From: Ruegeria lacuscaerulensis ITI-1157
GTDB taxonomy: Bacteria; Pseudomonadota; Alphaproteobacteria; Rhodobacterales; Rhodobacteraceae
Assembly (NCBI GenBank): GCA_000161775.1
Contig: GG704596.1
Location: 2,070,178-2,134,177 of the forward strand
Direction: 5' to 3'
Length of the DNA stretch: 64,000 nucleotides
This document shows positions 44,488 to 53,138 of the stretch, piece by piece. A model generated the notes under the pieces. That model searched no databases and had not been told where the DNA came from. It saw only the letters and a list, made by a program, of their open reading frames with translations. Numbering within the stretch: the stretch's first letter is position 1; each line of letters begins with the position of its first letter. Made by a program: the position numbers and the translations under genes.

Positions 44488-44832
44488 ATGCGTGTTTTGA
44501 TCTGCAGCAGCTGCGCGGGCGAGCGCGACTTGCCGGCCGAGCGTCAGGCTGTATCGAGCGCCCTGCGCGCTGCGGCACTGGACGGGCAGGTCGAGGTTGC
44601 CGAGCACGCCTGTTTCAGCGGCTGCGACGAGCCGACCGTGGTGGCGATGCAGGGGGAAAGCCTGGCGTCTTACGTGTTTTCAGGGATCGATCCGGTTGCC
44701 GATGCCGATGACATTGCGGCGACCTGCCGGACCATTCTGAACAGCCCGAATGGCTGGATCGAAGACGCCCGGCCCTGCGGGCGGCTTCGCTTGTGTCTGC
44801 GGGCGCGGATACCCGCGTTTCAGTCCACCTGA
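44488..44832 (+). CDS. DUF1636 (thioredoxin-like 2Fe-2S type) protein (1)
   Basis: A 114-residue small protein with Cys pairs arranged CxxC (6 and 9, LICSSCAG) and CxxxC (42 and 46, HACFSGCDEP), the layout of thioredoxin-fold [2Fe-2S] ferredoxins. The DUF1636 family occurs in cobalamin and metal loci. A second, diverged copy at 59971-60354 heads the cob operon. GAGGGG precedes the ATG at 44488. Its last 13 bases overlap the convergent His-rich gene. Role unknown; electron transfer or metal handling is a reasonable guess. Confidence 0.75.
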   Translation: MRVLICSSCAGERDLPAERQAVSSALRAAALDGQVEVAEHACFSGCDEPTVVAMQGESLASYVFSGIDPVADADDIAATCRTILNSPNGWIEDARPCGRLRLCLRARIPAFQST

Positions 44833-45314
44833 ACCGTAACCGAGGCGCTGACCGGCACCCCATCAACGGCCAGCGGGCTGTGGCTGTTGGCGTTCAGCGA
44901 GACCTCGATGGTGGTTTCGCCCTTGGGCAGGTCCGGGATGTGCATCCAGTTGCCATAAAGCCGGGCCAACTTGACGCCGTTTACATAGACATGCGCATGG
45001 CCTTCGCCGGGCTTGTCGTCCAGCGAGGCGTTCTCCGGCGAAAAGCGGAAGTTTTTTGGCATCACATGCAGGTTCCAACCCGCCATCGGGTCGGGGGTGA
45101 CGGCGATCTCCAGCCCCGGCGCATCCGTTCCGGCGGGCAGGTTGATGGCAGTGCCGTGGTCATGGGCCATGGCCTCGGCGTGGTGGCCGCCATGTTGAGC
45201 GGGGTCGGAATGGACGTGGCCGTCGAAGGTGACGCCGTTGGCCGCGGCCAGCACGAACCCGGCGCCCCCGCCAAAGACCAGACCGATCGCGAAAAGAGCA
45301 AGCGAGCGTGTCAT
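44820..45314 (-). CDS. His-rich exported protein next to cobalt transporter genes
   Basis: A 164-residue protein with a signal or anchor segment (residues 1-24), a His-rich stretch at 33-53 (His at 33, 35, 41, 44, 45, 51, 53), and a conserved C-terminal domain with WNLHVMPKNFRFSPENAS, GEGHAHVYVNGVKLARLYGNW and ANSHSPLAVDGVPV. No named family was recognised with certainty. It follows cbtA, separated by a terminator-like hairpin, and has its own AAGGAA ribosome site. A periplasmic cobalt-binding or delivery role is inferred from the His cluster and position. Confidence 0.7.
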   Translation of the reverse strand: MTRSLALFAIGLVFGGGAGFVLAAANGVTFDGHVHSDPAQHGGHHAEAMAHDHGTAINLPAGTDAPGLEIAVTPDPMAGWNLHVMPKNFRFSPENASLDDKPGEGHAHVYVNGVKLARLYGNWMHIPDLPKGETTIEVSLNANSHSPLAVDGVPVSASVTVQVD

Positions 45315-45336
45315 CTTGTTTCCTTGAAAAGCAAAT

Positions 45337-45363
45337 GACCCGCCGGTTGGGCGCCGGCGGGTC
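45337..45363 (-). terminator. hairpin between cbtA and the His-rich gene
   Basis: A perfect 10-bp GC-rich stem (45337-45346 with 45354-45363) with a 7-base loop, followed on the minus strand by the T-rich ATTTGCTTTT. It would act as a partial terminator that reduces expression of the distal His-rich gene. Confidence 0.65.
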
Positions 45364-45378
45364 GTTGGAATTCGGGAA

Positions 45379-46077
45379 TCAGGCCGCGGCTTCGACGCGC
45401 TTGCCCTCGTTTTGCCAGAAATACCCGGCAAACGAACCCAGCAGCACCCAGGCCACAAGGCCCACACCGAAGGCGCGCGCGGCGAACAGGGCCCCGATCT
45501 CGGTCGGAACCGGCCCGGTGAACACGTCGGGTTCCGGCGCGCCGATCAGGTGCGGGGCCATCAGCAGCACGGCCGCAACCAGATAGCTGACGATGTTGCC
45601 ACCGAAAGCGATCAACCACATGGCCACACCAGCAGCCGCGACGGTTGCCCACCACCAGATCTGCCGCGCAAACACATCCGCTGCGGCAACGCCCGGAACC
45701 TCGGGGGCCAAGGTGAAGCCCGGCGCAAGGTGAAAGGCGATGAAACCGGCAAGCCCCCACAGCACGCCCGTGCGCCCGTCAACCGGGTGGCCTTGCGCTT
45801 CGGCCAGCGACATCAGGGCCACCAGAACCAGCGCATAGCCGGTATAGGTCAGCATGGTGAACACCACGCTCAACCCGTCGCGGGTCAGGTCCGAGAACAT
45901 GCCCGGCAGCTCGGGATGGGCCGAGACGGCTTCGGCTCCGAAATGCACCAGCTCTCCGGATTCATACAGTTCAGCATGCAGCAACACGGGCTGCACGAAT
46001 ACCAACTGCAGCAGGGCGACGATCAACCCGGCTGCAGCACCAGCGAACAACGCGCTGGTCAGAATGCGACTGAACAT
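45379..46077 (-). CDS. cbtA: cobalt transporter subunit CbtA
   Basis: A 232-residue membrane protein with five or six hydrophobic segments, matching CbtA: SRILTSALFAGAAAGLIVAL at the start, GLAGFIAFHLAPGFTLAPEVPG in the centre and ARQIWWWATVAAAGVAMWLI. CbtA with CbtB forms a predicted B12-regulated cobalt uptake system. It directly follows cbtB and lies under the cobalamin riboswitch. Confidence 0.93.
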   Translation of the reverse strand: MFSRILTSALFAGAAAGLIVALLQLVFVQPVLLHAELYESGELVHFGAEAVSAHPELPGMFSDLTRDGLSVVFTMLTYTGYALVLVALMSLAEAQGHPVDGRTGVLWGLAGFIAFHLAPGFTLAPEVPGVAAADVFARQIWWWATVAAAGVAMWLIAFGGNIVSYLVAAVLLMAPHLIGAPEPDVFTGPVPTEIGALFAARAFGVGLVAWVLLGSFAGYFWQNEGKRVEAAA

Positions 46078-46081
46078 TGGT

Positions 46082-46252
46082 TTAGTGGCAGGGGAAGCCG
46101 GTTGCGTGGCGCACGTCATGCGCGGCGTCATGCAGCGCCGATGCCTGAACGTGACCGGCCAGGGTGATGATCCCCAGGCCCAGAGCTGCCGCGAACACTG
46201 CCGAAAGAATGCCAGCGCGTGCCGTTGATGCGGTTTGCGTTTGTGTCGTCAT
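46082..46252 (-). CDS. cbtB: cobalt transporter subunit CbtB
   Basis: A 56-residue single-span protein. One hydrophobic helix (residues 14-34) is followed by a short His-rich tail, HDAAHDVRHATGFPCH, the C-terminal metal-binding signature of CbtB. AGGAGG lies just before the ATG at 46252. It is the first gene after the riboswitch and is followed by cbtA. Confidence 0.92.
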   Translation of the reverse strand: MTTQTQTASTARAGILSAVFAAALGLGIITLAGHVQASALHDAAHDVRHATGFPCH

Positions 46253-46299
46253 TTTCTGTCCTCCTGTGCCGCCGCACCCGACGGCCGGTGTTTCAATGT

Positions 46300-46485
46300 T
46301 CGCCTGGCAGGTCTCCTGGCTTGCGGGTCAGCGCCTCTGTTCGCCTTCCCCCCGAACGGGTCGGGAGTGGCTGGTTGAACAGGGCTCACCGCTTACAGTC
46401 GCGGGGGCGGCTTTGGATTTGACCTGCGCGCAGGCCGCACCAAATTCCCTCTTAGCATCCGGATGTCTCCGGCAGGACCAGACCC
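46300..46485 (-). ncRNA. cobalamin riboswitch upstream of cbtB
   Basis: Read on the minus strand, the segment carries the B12-riboswitch conserved blocks in order: AAGAGGGAAT and GGTGC at the 5' side, GCCGCCCCCGCGACTGTAAG in the core, GGGGGAAGGC, and the B12 box AGCCAGGAGACCTGCC at the 3' end near 46306-46322. It ends about 50 bases before the cbtB start, leaving room for a ribosome-site-sequestering hairpin, so cobalamin would switch cobalt uptake off. Confidence 0.95.
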
Positions 46486-46540
46486 GTCCATTTAGACGTG
46501 AATGCCGCTTTGGCGCAATCGCCATTTGCGACCTTTCGCG

Positions 46541-47284
46541 TCAATTCTCGCGCTTTTTCAGAACATAGATATCCATGATCCACCCGTGCCGGGCGCGGGC
46601 CTCGGCGCGGGTGCGCAGAATCTCGTCGGCCACATCGGCCAGCGGACCTTTTATCAGGATCTGCTCGGGCATGCCCACGTAAGCCCCCCACCAGATGTCA
46701 AAATCGGCCATGTCCAGCGTCTGGAACGAACATTCGCCATCCAGCATCACCGCAACCGTATCGGCATCGCTGGGCCAGCCCTCGTCGCGGATGCGCCGGC
46801 CGGTGGTCACCAGATAGGGTGCGCCGATCTCGTTGATCGGCATGGCATGGGCCGCCGTCAGCGCCTGCAGCGCCGTGATGCCGGGGATCACCGTTGTGTT
46901 CGGATGCGGGTCCAGCCGCGCCGCGATTCGCAGCGAGCTGTCGTAGAGCGAGGGGTCGCCCCAGATCAGCAGGGCGACGGTGCGCGCCTCGGGGTGGCGG
47001 GCCACCGCTTCCTGCCAGCGCAGGGCGATTGCGTCGTGCCATTCATCCACACCGCGCAGGTAGCCATCCTGCGATCGTCGCTCGGGGATGTCGAAATAGG
47101 CGATTTGGGGCGGTGTGTCGGTGACCTTGCGAATGATTTCCTCGCGCACGCCGGCCAGATCAGCCTTGTTGGTGCCCTTGCGCGGGATCAGGATCAGATC
47201 GGCCGCGCGGATCGCCTGCGCGCCCTGAAAGGTCACGTGGTCCGGGTTGCCGGTGCCGATCCCGATCAAGACCAGATCAATCAT
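46541..47284 (-). CDS. cobF: precorrin-6A synthase (deacetylating)
   Basis: A 247-residue SAM-dependent methyltransferase (precorrin-5 C1-methylation with loss of acetate), specific to the aerobic cobalamin route. The tetrapyrrole-methylase opening is LVLIGIGTGNPDHVT, with LLIWGDPSLYDSSLRIA and VIPGITALQALTAAHA further on. The start at 47284 overlaps the cobA stop by 8 bp. It is the last gene of the long cob operon, 56 bp before the edge of the cbtB riboswitch. Confidence 0.92.
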   Translation of the reverse strand: MIDLVLIGIGTGNPDHVTFQGAQAIRAADLILIPRKGTNKADLAGVREEIIRKVTDTPPQIAYFDIPERRSQDGYLRGVDEWHDAIALRWQEAVARHPEARTVALLIWGDPSLYDSSLRIAARLDPHPNTTVIPGITALQALTAAHAMPINEIGAPYLVTTGRRIRDEGWPSDADTVAVMLDGECSFQTLDMADFDIWWGAYVGMPEQILIKGPLADVADEILRTRAEARARHGWIMDIYVLKKREN

Positions 47285-48005
47285 CGTCGAACTCCGCCAG
47301 CGGACCATAGAGGATCAGCGCCGGTGCGGTACCGATCTCGGAGCCCAGACGCTCGGCCAGTGCGCCGACGGTGGACCGGTGCAGCGATTGCTCAGGCGTC
47401 GAGACCGACTCGGCCATCAGCGCTGGGGTGTCCAGCGGCAGCCCATGTGCGTGCAGCGCGTCCGCAAGCAGGGGAAAGGTGCGCTTGCCCATGAACACCA
47501 CGGTCGTCGCACCCGGGTCGGCCAGCGCGGGCAGGTTCAGGTCCTTGGGTAGCTTGCCGCTGACATCGTGGCCGGTGACGAATTGCACCCGCCGCGCGGT
47601 CAGCCGGCGGGTCAGCGGGATGCCCGCCGCCGCAGCCGCCGCAATGGCCGAGGGGATGCCCGGAATGATCTCGTACGCGATCCCGGCAGCGCGCAGGGCC
47701 ACCAGTTCCTCCTCGAGGCGTCCGAACAGGCCGCCGTCGCCCGATTTCAGCCGCACGATCCGCTGGCCGGTCTGGGCGTACTCCACCAGCAGGCGGCTGA
47801 CATGGTCCTGCTTGGGCGAGGGCCGCCCGGCGCGTTTGCCCACGCCCACAAGGTCGGCCTCCTTGCGCGCATGGCTCAGGATCGGCCCGCTGCTGAGGTC
47901 GTCGAACAGAACCGCGTCGGCTTTTTGCAGCCGGTCCACGGCCTTGAGTGTCAACAATTCCGGGTCGCCGGGGCCGGACCCGATGAAGGAAACGAAACCG
48001 CTCAT
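47277..48005 (-). CDS. cobA: uroporphyrinogen-III C-methyltransferase
   Basis: A 242-residue SAM-dependent enzyme that methylates uroporphyrinogen III at C2 and C7 to give precorrin-2, the entry point to B12 and siroheme. Motifs: VSFIGSGPGDPELLTLKA at the N-terminus, VGKRAGRPSPKQDHV, RLKSGDGGLFGRLEEE and EIIPGIPSAIAAAAAAGIP. No fused CysG oxidase part. The ATG overlaps the cobB stop. Confidence 0.94.
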   Translation of the reverse strand: MSGFVSFIGSGPGDPELLTLKAVDRLQKADAVLFDDLSSGPILSHARKEADLVGVGKRAGRPSPKQDHVSRLLVEYAQTGQRIVRLKSGDGGLFGRLEEELVALRAAGIAYEIIPGIPSAIAAAAAAGIPLTRRLTARRVQFVTGHDVSGKLPKDLNLPALADPGATTVVFMGKRTFPLLADALHAHGLPLDTPALMAESVSTPEQSLHRSTVGALAERLGSEIGTAPALILYGPLAEFDDD

Positions 48006-49317
48006 GCGCTGGCCTCTGCGATCAGATGGAAGAACGTACCGGTGACATGCCCGCGCCGCGATCCGGTCTGCGGGCCTTCTGCGCCTTCGGCGTCAAAAAC
48101 CCGTGCCAGGGGCGCGTCGGGCTGCTCGACGATCGAGGAATAGTGGAACTCGTGCCCGCGCAGCGCGGTCCCGGCAGAAAAGCCGGGCATGTCAGCCAGC
48201 AACTCGGCCCGGCGATAGCCCAGGTTGAACTTGCGCTTCTCGTACGAAGTGACAAGGCCCAGCAGCCCAGCCATCCGGTGGCGGGTGCCGTCCTTGTCGA
48301 TCAGCCCTTCGCCCAGGGCCATGTAGCCGCCGCATTCGCCATGCACGGGCCGCGTTTCGGCATGTTTGCGCAAGCCGGTCAGAACCGCTCTGCCGCTGCC
48401 AGGGTTCCGGCGTGTAGTTCGGGGTACCCGCCGGGCAACCAGACCAGATCGGCATCCGGGTCCGGCGCCTCGTCCGCCAGCGGAGAGAAGGGCAGGATCT
48501 CGGCCCCGGCCGCGCGCCAGCCTTCGAGAAGATGCGGGTAGGTAAAGGAAAACGCCGCGTCCCGGGCCAGTGCGATCCGTTGCGCCGGAGGGCGCGGCAG
48601 CGCGGCCGACGACGGCCCCGCGGGGCCCGAGGAGGCCGCCCGCTTGATCGCCTCCAGATCCACATGCGCGCGCAGAAATTCCGCGTAGCCGGCAATCGCA
48701 CTTTCCAGATCGGGGTGCTCGACCGCCTGGATCAGACCCAGATGCCGCTCAGGCAGGGTCAGGTCGCCGCGCCGGGGCAGGACGCCCAGAACCGGCAGGC
48801 CCGCGCGCTCCATCCCCAGACGGGTCAGGCGTTCGTGGCGCGGGCTGGCGCAGCGGTTCAGAATCACGCCGGCAAAGGGCAGGTCGGGGTTATACATCCG
48901 GAACCCCAGCGCCGTTGCGGCGGCCGATTGCGCCTGACCACCCACATCCAGCACCAGAACCACCGGCCAGCCCATGCGCAGCGCGGTCTCGGCGCTTGAC
49001 CCGTGGCCCAGTTCTCCCGGCTTGGCGACTCCGTCGAACAGGCCCATCGACCCTTCGGCCACCACGATGTCGGCGCCCTTGGCCTGCGCCGCAATCGCGC
49101 CCAGCAACGGCGCGCCCATCGCCCAGCTATCCAGGTTGAACGAGGCCCGCCCTGCCGCTGCCCGGTGAAAGGCCGGGTCGATGTAGTCCGGCCCGCTCTT
49201 GAAGGGCTGCACCGTGAGCCCGTCCTCGGCCAGCGCGCGCAGCAGGCCCAGCATCACCGTGGTTTTGCCCGTTCCTGAGGACGGGGCCGAGATCAGCAGT
49301 CCGGGCGGGTTAGTCAT
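48002..49317 (-). pseudogene. cobB: hydrogenobyrinate a,c-diamide synthase, interrupted by a frameshift
   Basis: CobB amidates the a and c side chains of hydrogenobyrinate using Gln and ATP. The first part (49317 to 48379, 312 residues) has the dethiobiotin-synthetase-like P-loop SAPSSGTGKTTV, FKSGPDYIDP and GSMGLFDG, and runs to LPGGYPELHAGTLAAAERF before an in-frame TGA at 48381-48379. The remaining glutaminase part continues in another frame from about 48390 to 48002, with the catalytic Cys in RPVHGECGGYMALGEG. One missing base between TTC and TGACC (TTCNTGACC expected) explains everything. Either a recent mutation or a sequence error; neighbours overlap in the normal ATGA manner and no other decay is seen. 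Confidence 0.9.
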
Positions 49318-50104
49318 CGCCGTGGCTCCAGCTCGACCACGGGCTGTCGGTGCTTTGCGGGCGATAGCGACGGTCATAAGTCTTGGAATACAAACAGCTT
49401 TCGTCGAAGCCTTCACCAGCCAGCGCCGGCCCGACCAGGATCAGCGCGGTGCGCGAGATGCTCTCGTCCAGCGAGTCCTTCAACGTGCCCAGCGTCGCGC
49501 GGATGATCCGCTCATCCGGCCAGCTGGCGCGGTACACCACGGCCACGGGGCAATCGGCGCCATAGGCAGGGGTCAGGTCGGCCACCACCTTGTCCAGATT
49601 GCCGATCGACAGGTGGATGGCCAGTGTCGCGCCGGTGCGGGCGAAGTTGGTCAGCGTTTCGCCCTCGGGCATGGACGAGGCGCGCCCCGGGGTCCGCGTC
49701 AGCACCACCGATTGCGCCAGCCCGGGCAGGGTCAGCTCGGTGCCCAAAGCGGCGGCGGCGGCGGCAAAGGACGGAACGCCGGGGGTCACGCTGACGGGAA
49801 TGCCCATATGCTTCAGGCGCCGGATCTGTTCGCCCATCGCCGACCAGACCGACAGGTCGCCCGAATGCAGGCGGGCCACGTCCTGACCGGCGTCATGGGC
49901 GGTTTTGATTTCGGCCATGATCTGATCCAGATCCATCGGCGCGGTGTTCACGATGCGCGCGCCTTCGGGGCAGTGCGCCAGGATCTCCTCGGGTACCAGC
50001 GACCCGGCATACAGGCACACCGGGCAAGCGGCGATGATGTCGCGCCCGCGCAGGGTCAGAAGGTCGGCGGCGCCCGGTCCGGCGCCGATGAAATGAACGG
50101 TCAT
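49310..50104 (-). CDS. cobM: precorrin-4 C11-methyltransferase
   Basis: A 264-residue SAM-dependent methyltransferase making precorrin-5. Motifs: [48 protein letters not shown] and [20 protein letters not shown]. The C-terminal tail ([12 protein letters not shown]) is hydrophilic. Overlaps cobE (ATGA) upstream and cobB (8 bp) downstream. Confidence 0.95.
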   Translation of the reverse strand: MTVHFIGAGPGAADLLTLRGRDIIAACPVCLYAGSLVPEEILAHCPEGARIVNTAPMDLDQIMAEIKTAHDAGQDVARLHSGDLSVWSAMGEQIRRLKHMGIPVSVTPGVPSFAAAAAALGTELTLPGLAQSVVLTRTPGRASSMPEGETLTNFARTGATLAIHLSIGNLDKVVADLTPAYGADCPVAVVYRASWPDERIIRATLGTLKDSLDESISRTALILVGPALAGEGFDESCLYSKTYDRRYRPQSTDSPWSSWSHGDD

Positions 50105-50469
50105 GTCTGTCCTCCGATGGCGACCGCGCAGGTGGCAAGCCGGTCGTCCGAGATCTGTCGGGGTGAAAGCAGCCGCGCGCCCGGTCCGGCGGCGGCAAGG
50201 GCGGAAGCTTCGGCCACGCTGCCGGTGCCATGACTGGCGCGGCTGCGGGGCGAGCAGGTGAGGGTGCGTTGCCCGGCCAGATCGGCCGATTCCGCGAAAT
50301 GCAGGGGCAGGGCGCAGGCGGCGGCAAATTCGGCCAGCGCCGGGTGGCCGGCCTTGTCGGCGGCCGTGGCCAGCGCGTCCACCGCCTGTCCGGCGGTGGC
50401 GCGGTCGAACGCGGCCCGCAGGCTGGCGCAGGTCGCGGTGGACGAAAACCCAAGCCCGGCCACGATCAT
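50101..50469 (-). CDS. cobE: cobalamin biosynthesis protein CobE/CbiG C-terminal family
   Basis: A 122-residue protein corresponding to the C-terminal domain of CbiG. It begins [19 protein letters not shown] and includes [20 protein letters not shown] and [20 protein letters not shown], the CobE pattern. In aerobic producers CobE is needed for efficient B12 synthesis, but its reaction is not settled. Overlaps cobL by ATGA and cobM by ATGA. Confidence 0.88.
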   Translation of the reverse strand: MIVAGLGFSSTATCASLRAAFDRATAGQAVDALATAADKAGHPALAEFAAACALPLHFAESADLAGQRTLTCSPRSRASHGTGSVAEASALAAAGPGARLLSPRQISDDRLATCAVAIGGQT

Positions 50470-51665
50470 AGTGTCACGCTCCACTGCACGACCGGATAGG
50501 CCGATTTCCAGCCACGCCGCGGGCCGAGGTCGCCGGCCTGCGCCAGCTCGATCCGCAGCAGGTCGCCGCCCAGCTTGGCGTGCCATTGGCTCAGCACTGC
50601 TTCGCTTTCCAGCGTCACGGCGTTGGCCACCAGCCGGGTGCCCGAGGGCAGGTTGGCCGCAACCCAGTCCAGCAGCGCGTCGCTCAGCCCGCCGCCGATG
50701 AACACCACGTCAGGCAGGGGCAAGCCGTCCAGCGCATCGGGCGCCCGGCCATGGATGACCTGCAACCGATCCTGTCCCAGCGCGTCCGCATTGGCGCGGA
50801 TGCGCGCGGCGCGGTCTGCGCGCGGCTCGATCGTGGTGGCGGTCAGGGACGGGTCGCACATCAGCCACTCGATGCCGATCGAGCCGCTGCCGCCGCCGAT
50901 GTCCCACAGATGCTCGCCCCGCGCGGGCGCCAGCGCCGACAGGGTCAGCGCGCGCACCGGCCGTTTGGTGATCTGCCCGTCGGTTTCGAAAATCTCGTCG
51001 GGTTTGCCCGAGGCCAAGGGCAGCGGACGCCCGCCGCCCGAAACCTCGAGCGCGACGCAGACCGGATGCTCGAACGATCCCAGCAAGGCTTCGGTCAGGG
51101 ACATGCTGCGCGCGCGTTCCCGAGGGCCGCCGAGGGCCTCCATCACGTGAAGGGTCGTGTCGCCGAACCCGGTCTCGGTCAGATAGCGGGCCAGCTCGGC
51201 CACCGCGGCCCCGTCGCGCAGCAGGATGATGGCGCGCAGGCCGCGTGACAGATGCGGACGCAGGCGGGTCAGAGGGGCAGCGTGCAGGCCGAAGGTGGCA
51301 GTGCTTTCCAACGGCCAGCCCAACCGCGCGGCGGCCAGCGAGAAGGTCGACTGGCCCGGCCGTGCCGCCCACTCCCAAGGGGCGAAATTGCGCGCGATCA
51401 CCGACCCGGCGCCAAACCAGAACGGATCACCCGAGGCCAGCACCACCGTGCGCCGGCCCTTCAGCCCCTGCAGGATGGGTAGCCCGTCGGCGAACGGCAC
51501 CGGCCATTCGATGCGTTCGGCTCCGGTTTCGGGAACCAGCGATAGGTGCCGGGGCGGGCCCATGATGACCTCGGCGCGCTCCAGCTCTTGACGGCTTGCG
51601 GCCGACAGGCCATCCAGTCCATCCTCGCCCAGGCCCAGAATGGTCAGCCACGGAGTTTCAGACAT
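50466..51665 (-). CDS. cobL: precorrin-6B C5,15-methyltransferase (decarboxylating)
   Basis: A 399-residue bifunctional enzyme. The N-terminal half is a tetrapyrrole methylase ([31 protein letters not shown]). The C-terminal half is a CbiT-type Rossmann methyltransferase/decarboxylase with [17 protein letters not shown]. Its start codon at 51665-51663 shares the CATG palindrome with the start codon of cobK on the other strand. Confidence 0.95.
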   Translation of the reverse strand: MSETPWLTILGLGEDGLDGLSAASRQELERAEVIMGPPRHLSLVPETGAERIEWPVPFADGLPILQGLKGRRTVVLASGDPFWFGAGSVIARNFAPWEWAARPGQSTFSLAAARLGWPLESTATFGLHAAPLTRLRPHLSRGLRAIILLRDGAAVAELARYLTETGFGDTTLHVMEALGGPRERARSMSLTEALLGSFEHPVCVALEVSGGGRPLPLASGKPDEIFETDGQITKRPVRALTLSALAPARGEHLWDIGGGSGSIGIEWLMCDPSLTATTIEPRADRAARIRANADALGQDRLQVIHGRAPDALDGLPLPDVVFIGGGLSDALLDWVAANLPSGTRLVANAVTLESEAVLSQWHAKLGGDLLRIELAQAGDLGPRRGWKSAYPVVQWSVTL

Positions 51666-52413
51666 GCCCAACCTCCTGATCCTTGGCGGCACGACCGAGG
51701 CCAACGCATTGGCCCGCGCCGTGGCGGATTTGGGTGTGGCGGCAACCTATTCCTATGCGGGCCGGGTCGACAACCCGCGGCCGCAACCGCTGCCTACGCG
51801 CGTGGGTGGCTTTGGCGGGGCCGAGGGGCTGGCGCGTCACATCCTGGACACCGGCGTGACCCATGTGATCGACGCCACCCATCCCTTTGCCGCGCAGATG
51901 AGCCGCAACGCCATCGCCGCCTGTCAGCAGACGCAGACCCCTTTGGCCGCGTTGACCCGCCCGGAATGGACGGCCGCGTCCGGCGACCGGTGGCAACGCG
52001 TGCCCGACATCGCCAGCGCCGTCGCCGCGCTGGCCGGGCCGCCGCGTCGGGTGTTCCTTGCGGTGGGGCGCATGCATCTTGAGGATTTCGCGGCGCAGCC
52101 CCAGCACCACTATCTTCTGCGTCTGGTCGATGAACCCGGCCCGCTGCCCTTTGCCGAATGCGATGTCGTCGTGTCGCGCGGGCCGTTCACCATTGAAGAC
52201 GACACGGCGCTGATGCGCCGGCACCGCACCGAACTGGTGGTGTCCAAGAACGCCGGCGGAACCGGCGCGCGCGCCAAGCTGGACGCCGCGCGAGCGTTGG
52301 GCATCCCGGTGCTGATGATCGACCGGCCCAGGCTGCCCCGCCGGGTCGAGTTGACAAGCGTGCCGCAGGTTCTGGACTGGCTGGCTCATTCCGGCGTGGA
52401 CCTTGGCGTATAG
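51664..52413 (+). CDS. cobK: precorrin-6A reductase
   Basis: A 249-residue NADPH-dependent reductase giving precorrin-6B. It starts NLLILGGTTEANALARAV and contains VIDATHPFAAQMSRNA, LAVGRMHLEDF and ELVVSKNAGGTGARAKLDAA. Unlike every other gene in this cob block it is on the plus strand: its ATG (51664-51666) interlocks with that of cobL and its 3' end overlaps cobJ by 28 bp. It must therefore be transcribed from a promoter inside cobL. Confidence 0.95.
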   Translation: MPNLLILGGTTEANALARAVADLGVAATYSYAGRVDNPRPQPLPTRVGGFGGAEGLARHILDTGVTHVIDATHPFAAQMSRNAIAACQQTQTPLAALTRPEWTAASGDRWQRVPDIASAVAALAGPPRRVFLAVGRMHLEDFAAQPQHHYLLRLVDEPGPLPFAECDVVVSRGPFTIEDDTALMRRHRTELVVSKNAGGTGARAKLDAARALGIPVLMIDRPRLPRRVELTSVPQVLDWLAHSGVDLGV

Positions 52414-53138
52414 ACGATGGGGCCGATGGGCCGGTCGATGACGCGGGTCAGCGACGAGCCGACGATCACCACCGTCTGCATGTCGGCCATGTCGGGCGTT
52501 GCCTCGGCCAGGGTCGCGATGCGGATCGCCTCGTCTGGGCGCGATACGGCGCGGGCGAACAGGATCAGGCGCTCGGGCTCGCATTCCTGTCGCAGGATTT
52601 CCAGCGTCTTTACAAAACCTTCGGGCCGAGACTTCGAGCGCGGATTGTAGAAGGCCATCGCGAAATCCGCCTGCGCGGCCAGCCGCAGGCGTTTCTCGAT
52701 CACCGCCCAGGGCTTGAGGTTGTCACTGAGGTTGATGGCGCAGAAATCATGGCCCAGCGGCGCGCCCGCCCGGGCTGCGGCGGCCAGCATGGCGGTGATG
52801 CCGGGCAGAACCTCGACAGGGATCTCGCGCCAGGCGTCGGGGCCGTTTTCCAGCGCCTCGAACACGGCGGCGGCCATGGCGAACACGCCCGGATCGCCCG
52901 ATGAGACCACGACCACCCGCTTGCCCTCGGCCGCCATGCGCAGCGCGTGCTGCGAGCGGTCGATCTCGACCCGGTTGTCGCTGGCGTGCAGGGTCAGGCC
53001 CGGCCGTTCGGCCACCCGCGCGACGTAGGGAATATAGCCCACCACATCGGTCGCCTCGGCCAAGGCGGCGGTCACCTCGGGGGTCACCAGCGCCTCGTTT
53101 CCTGGGCCAAGCCCGGCGATCTTGACCCAGCCGCTCAT
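52386..53138 (-). CDS. cobJ: precorrin-3B C17-methyltransferase
   Basis: A 250-residue SAM-dependent ring-contracting methyltransferase producing precorrin-4. Motifs: VKIAGLGPGNEALVTPEV, DVVGYIPYVAR, VVVSSGDPGVFAMAAAVFEA and VLPGITAMLAAAARAGAPLG, with FYNPRSKSRPEGF in the C-terminal half. ATGA overlap with cobI. Its stop lies inside the 3' end of the convergent cobK. Confidence 0.95.
   Translation of the reverse strand: MSGWVKIAGLGPGNEALVTPEVTAALAEATDVVGYIPYVARVAERPGLTLHASDNRVEIDRSQHALRMAAEGKRVVVVSSGDPGVFAMAAAVFEALENGPDAWREIPVEVLPGITAMLAAAARAGAPLGHDFCAINLSDNLKPWAVIEKRLRLAAQADFAMAFYNPRSKSRPEGFVKTLEILRQECEPERLILFARAVSRPDEAIRIATLAEATPDMADMQTVVIVGSSLTRVIDRPIGPIVYTPRSTPE

Noticed and set aside
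48379-48395. Programmed -1 ribosomal frameshift in cobB
   Set aside because: No slippery heptamer and no downstream pseudoknot were seen at the junction, and cobB is not known to use recoding; an indel is simpler.
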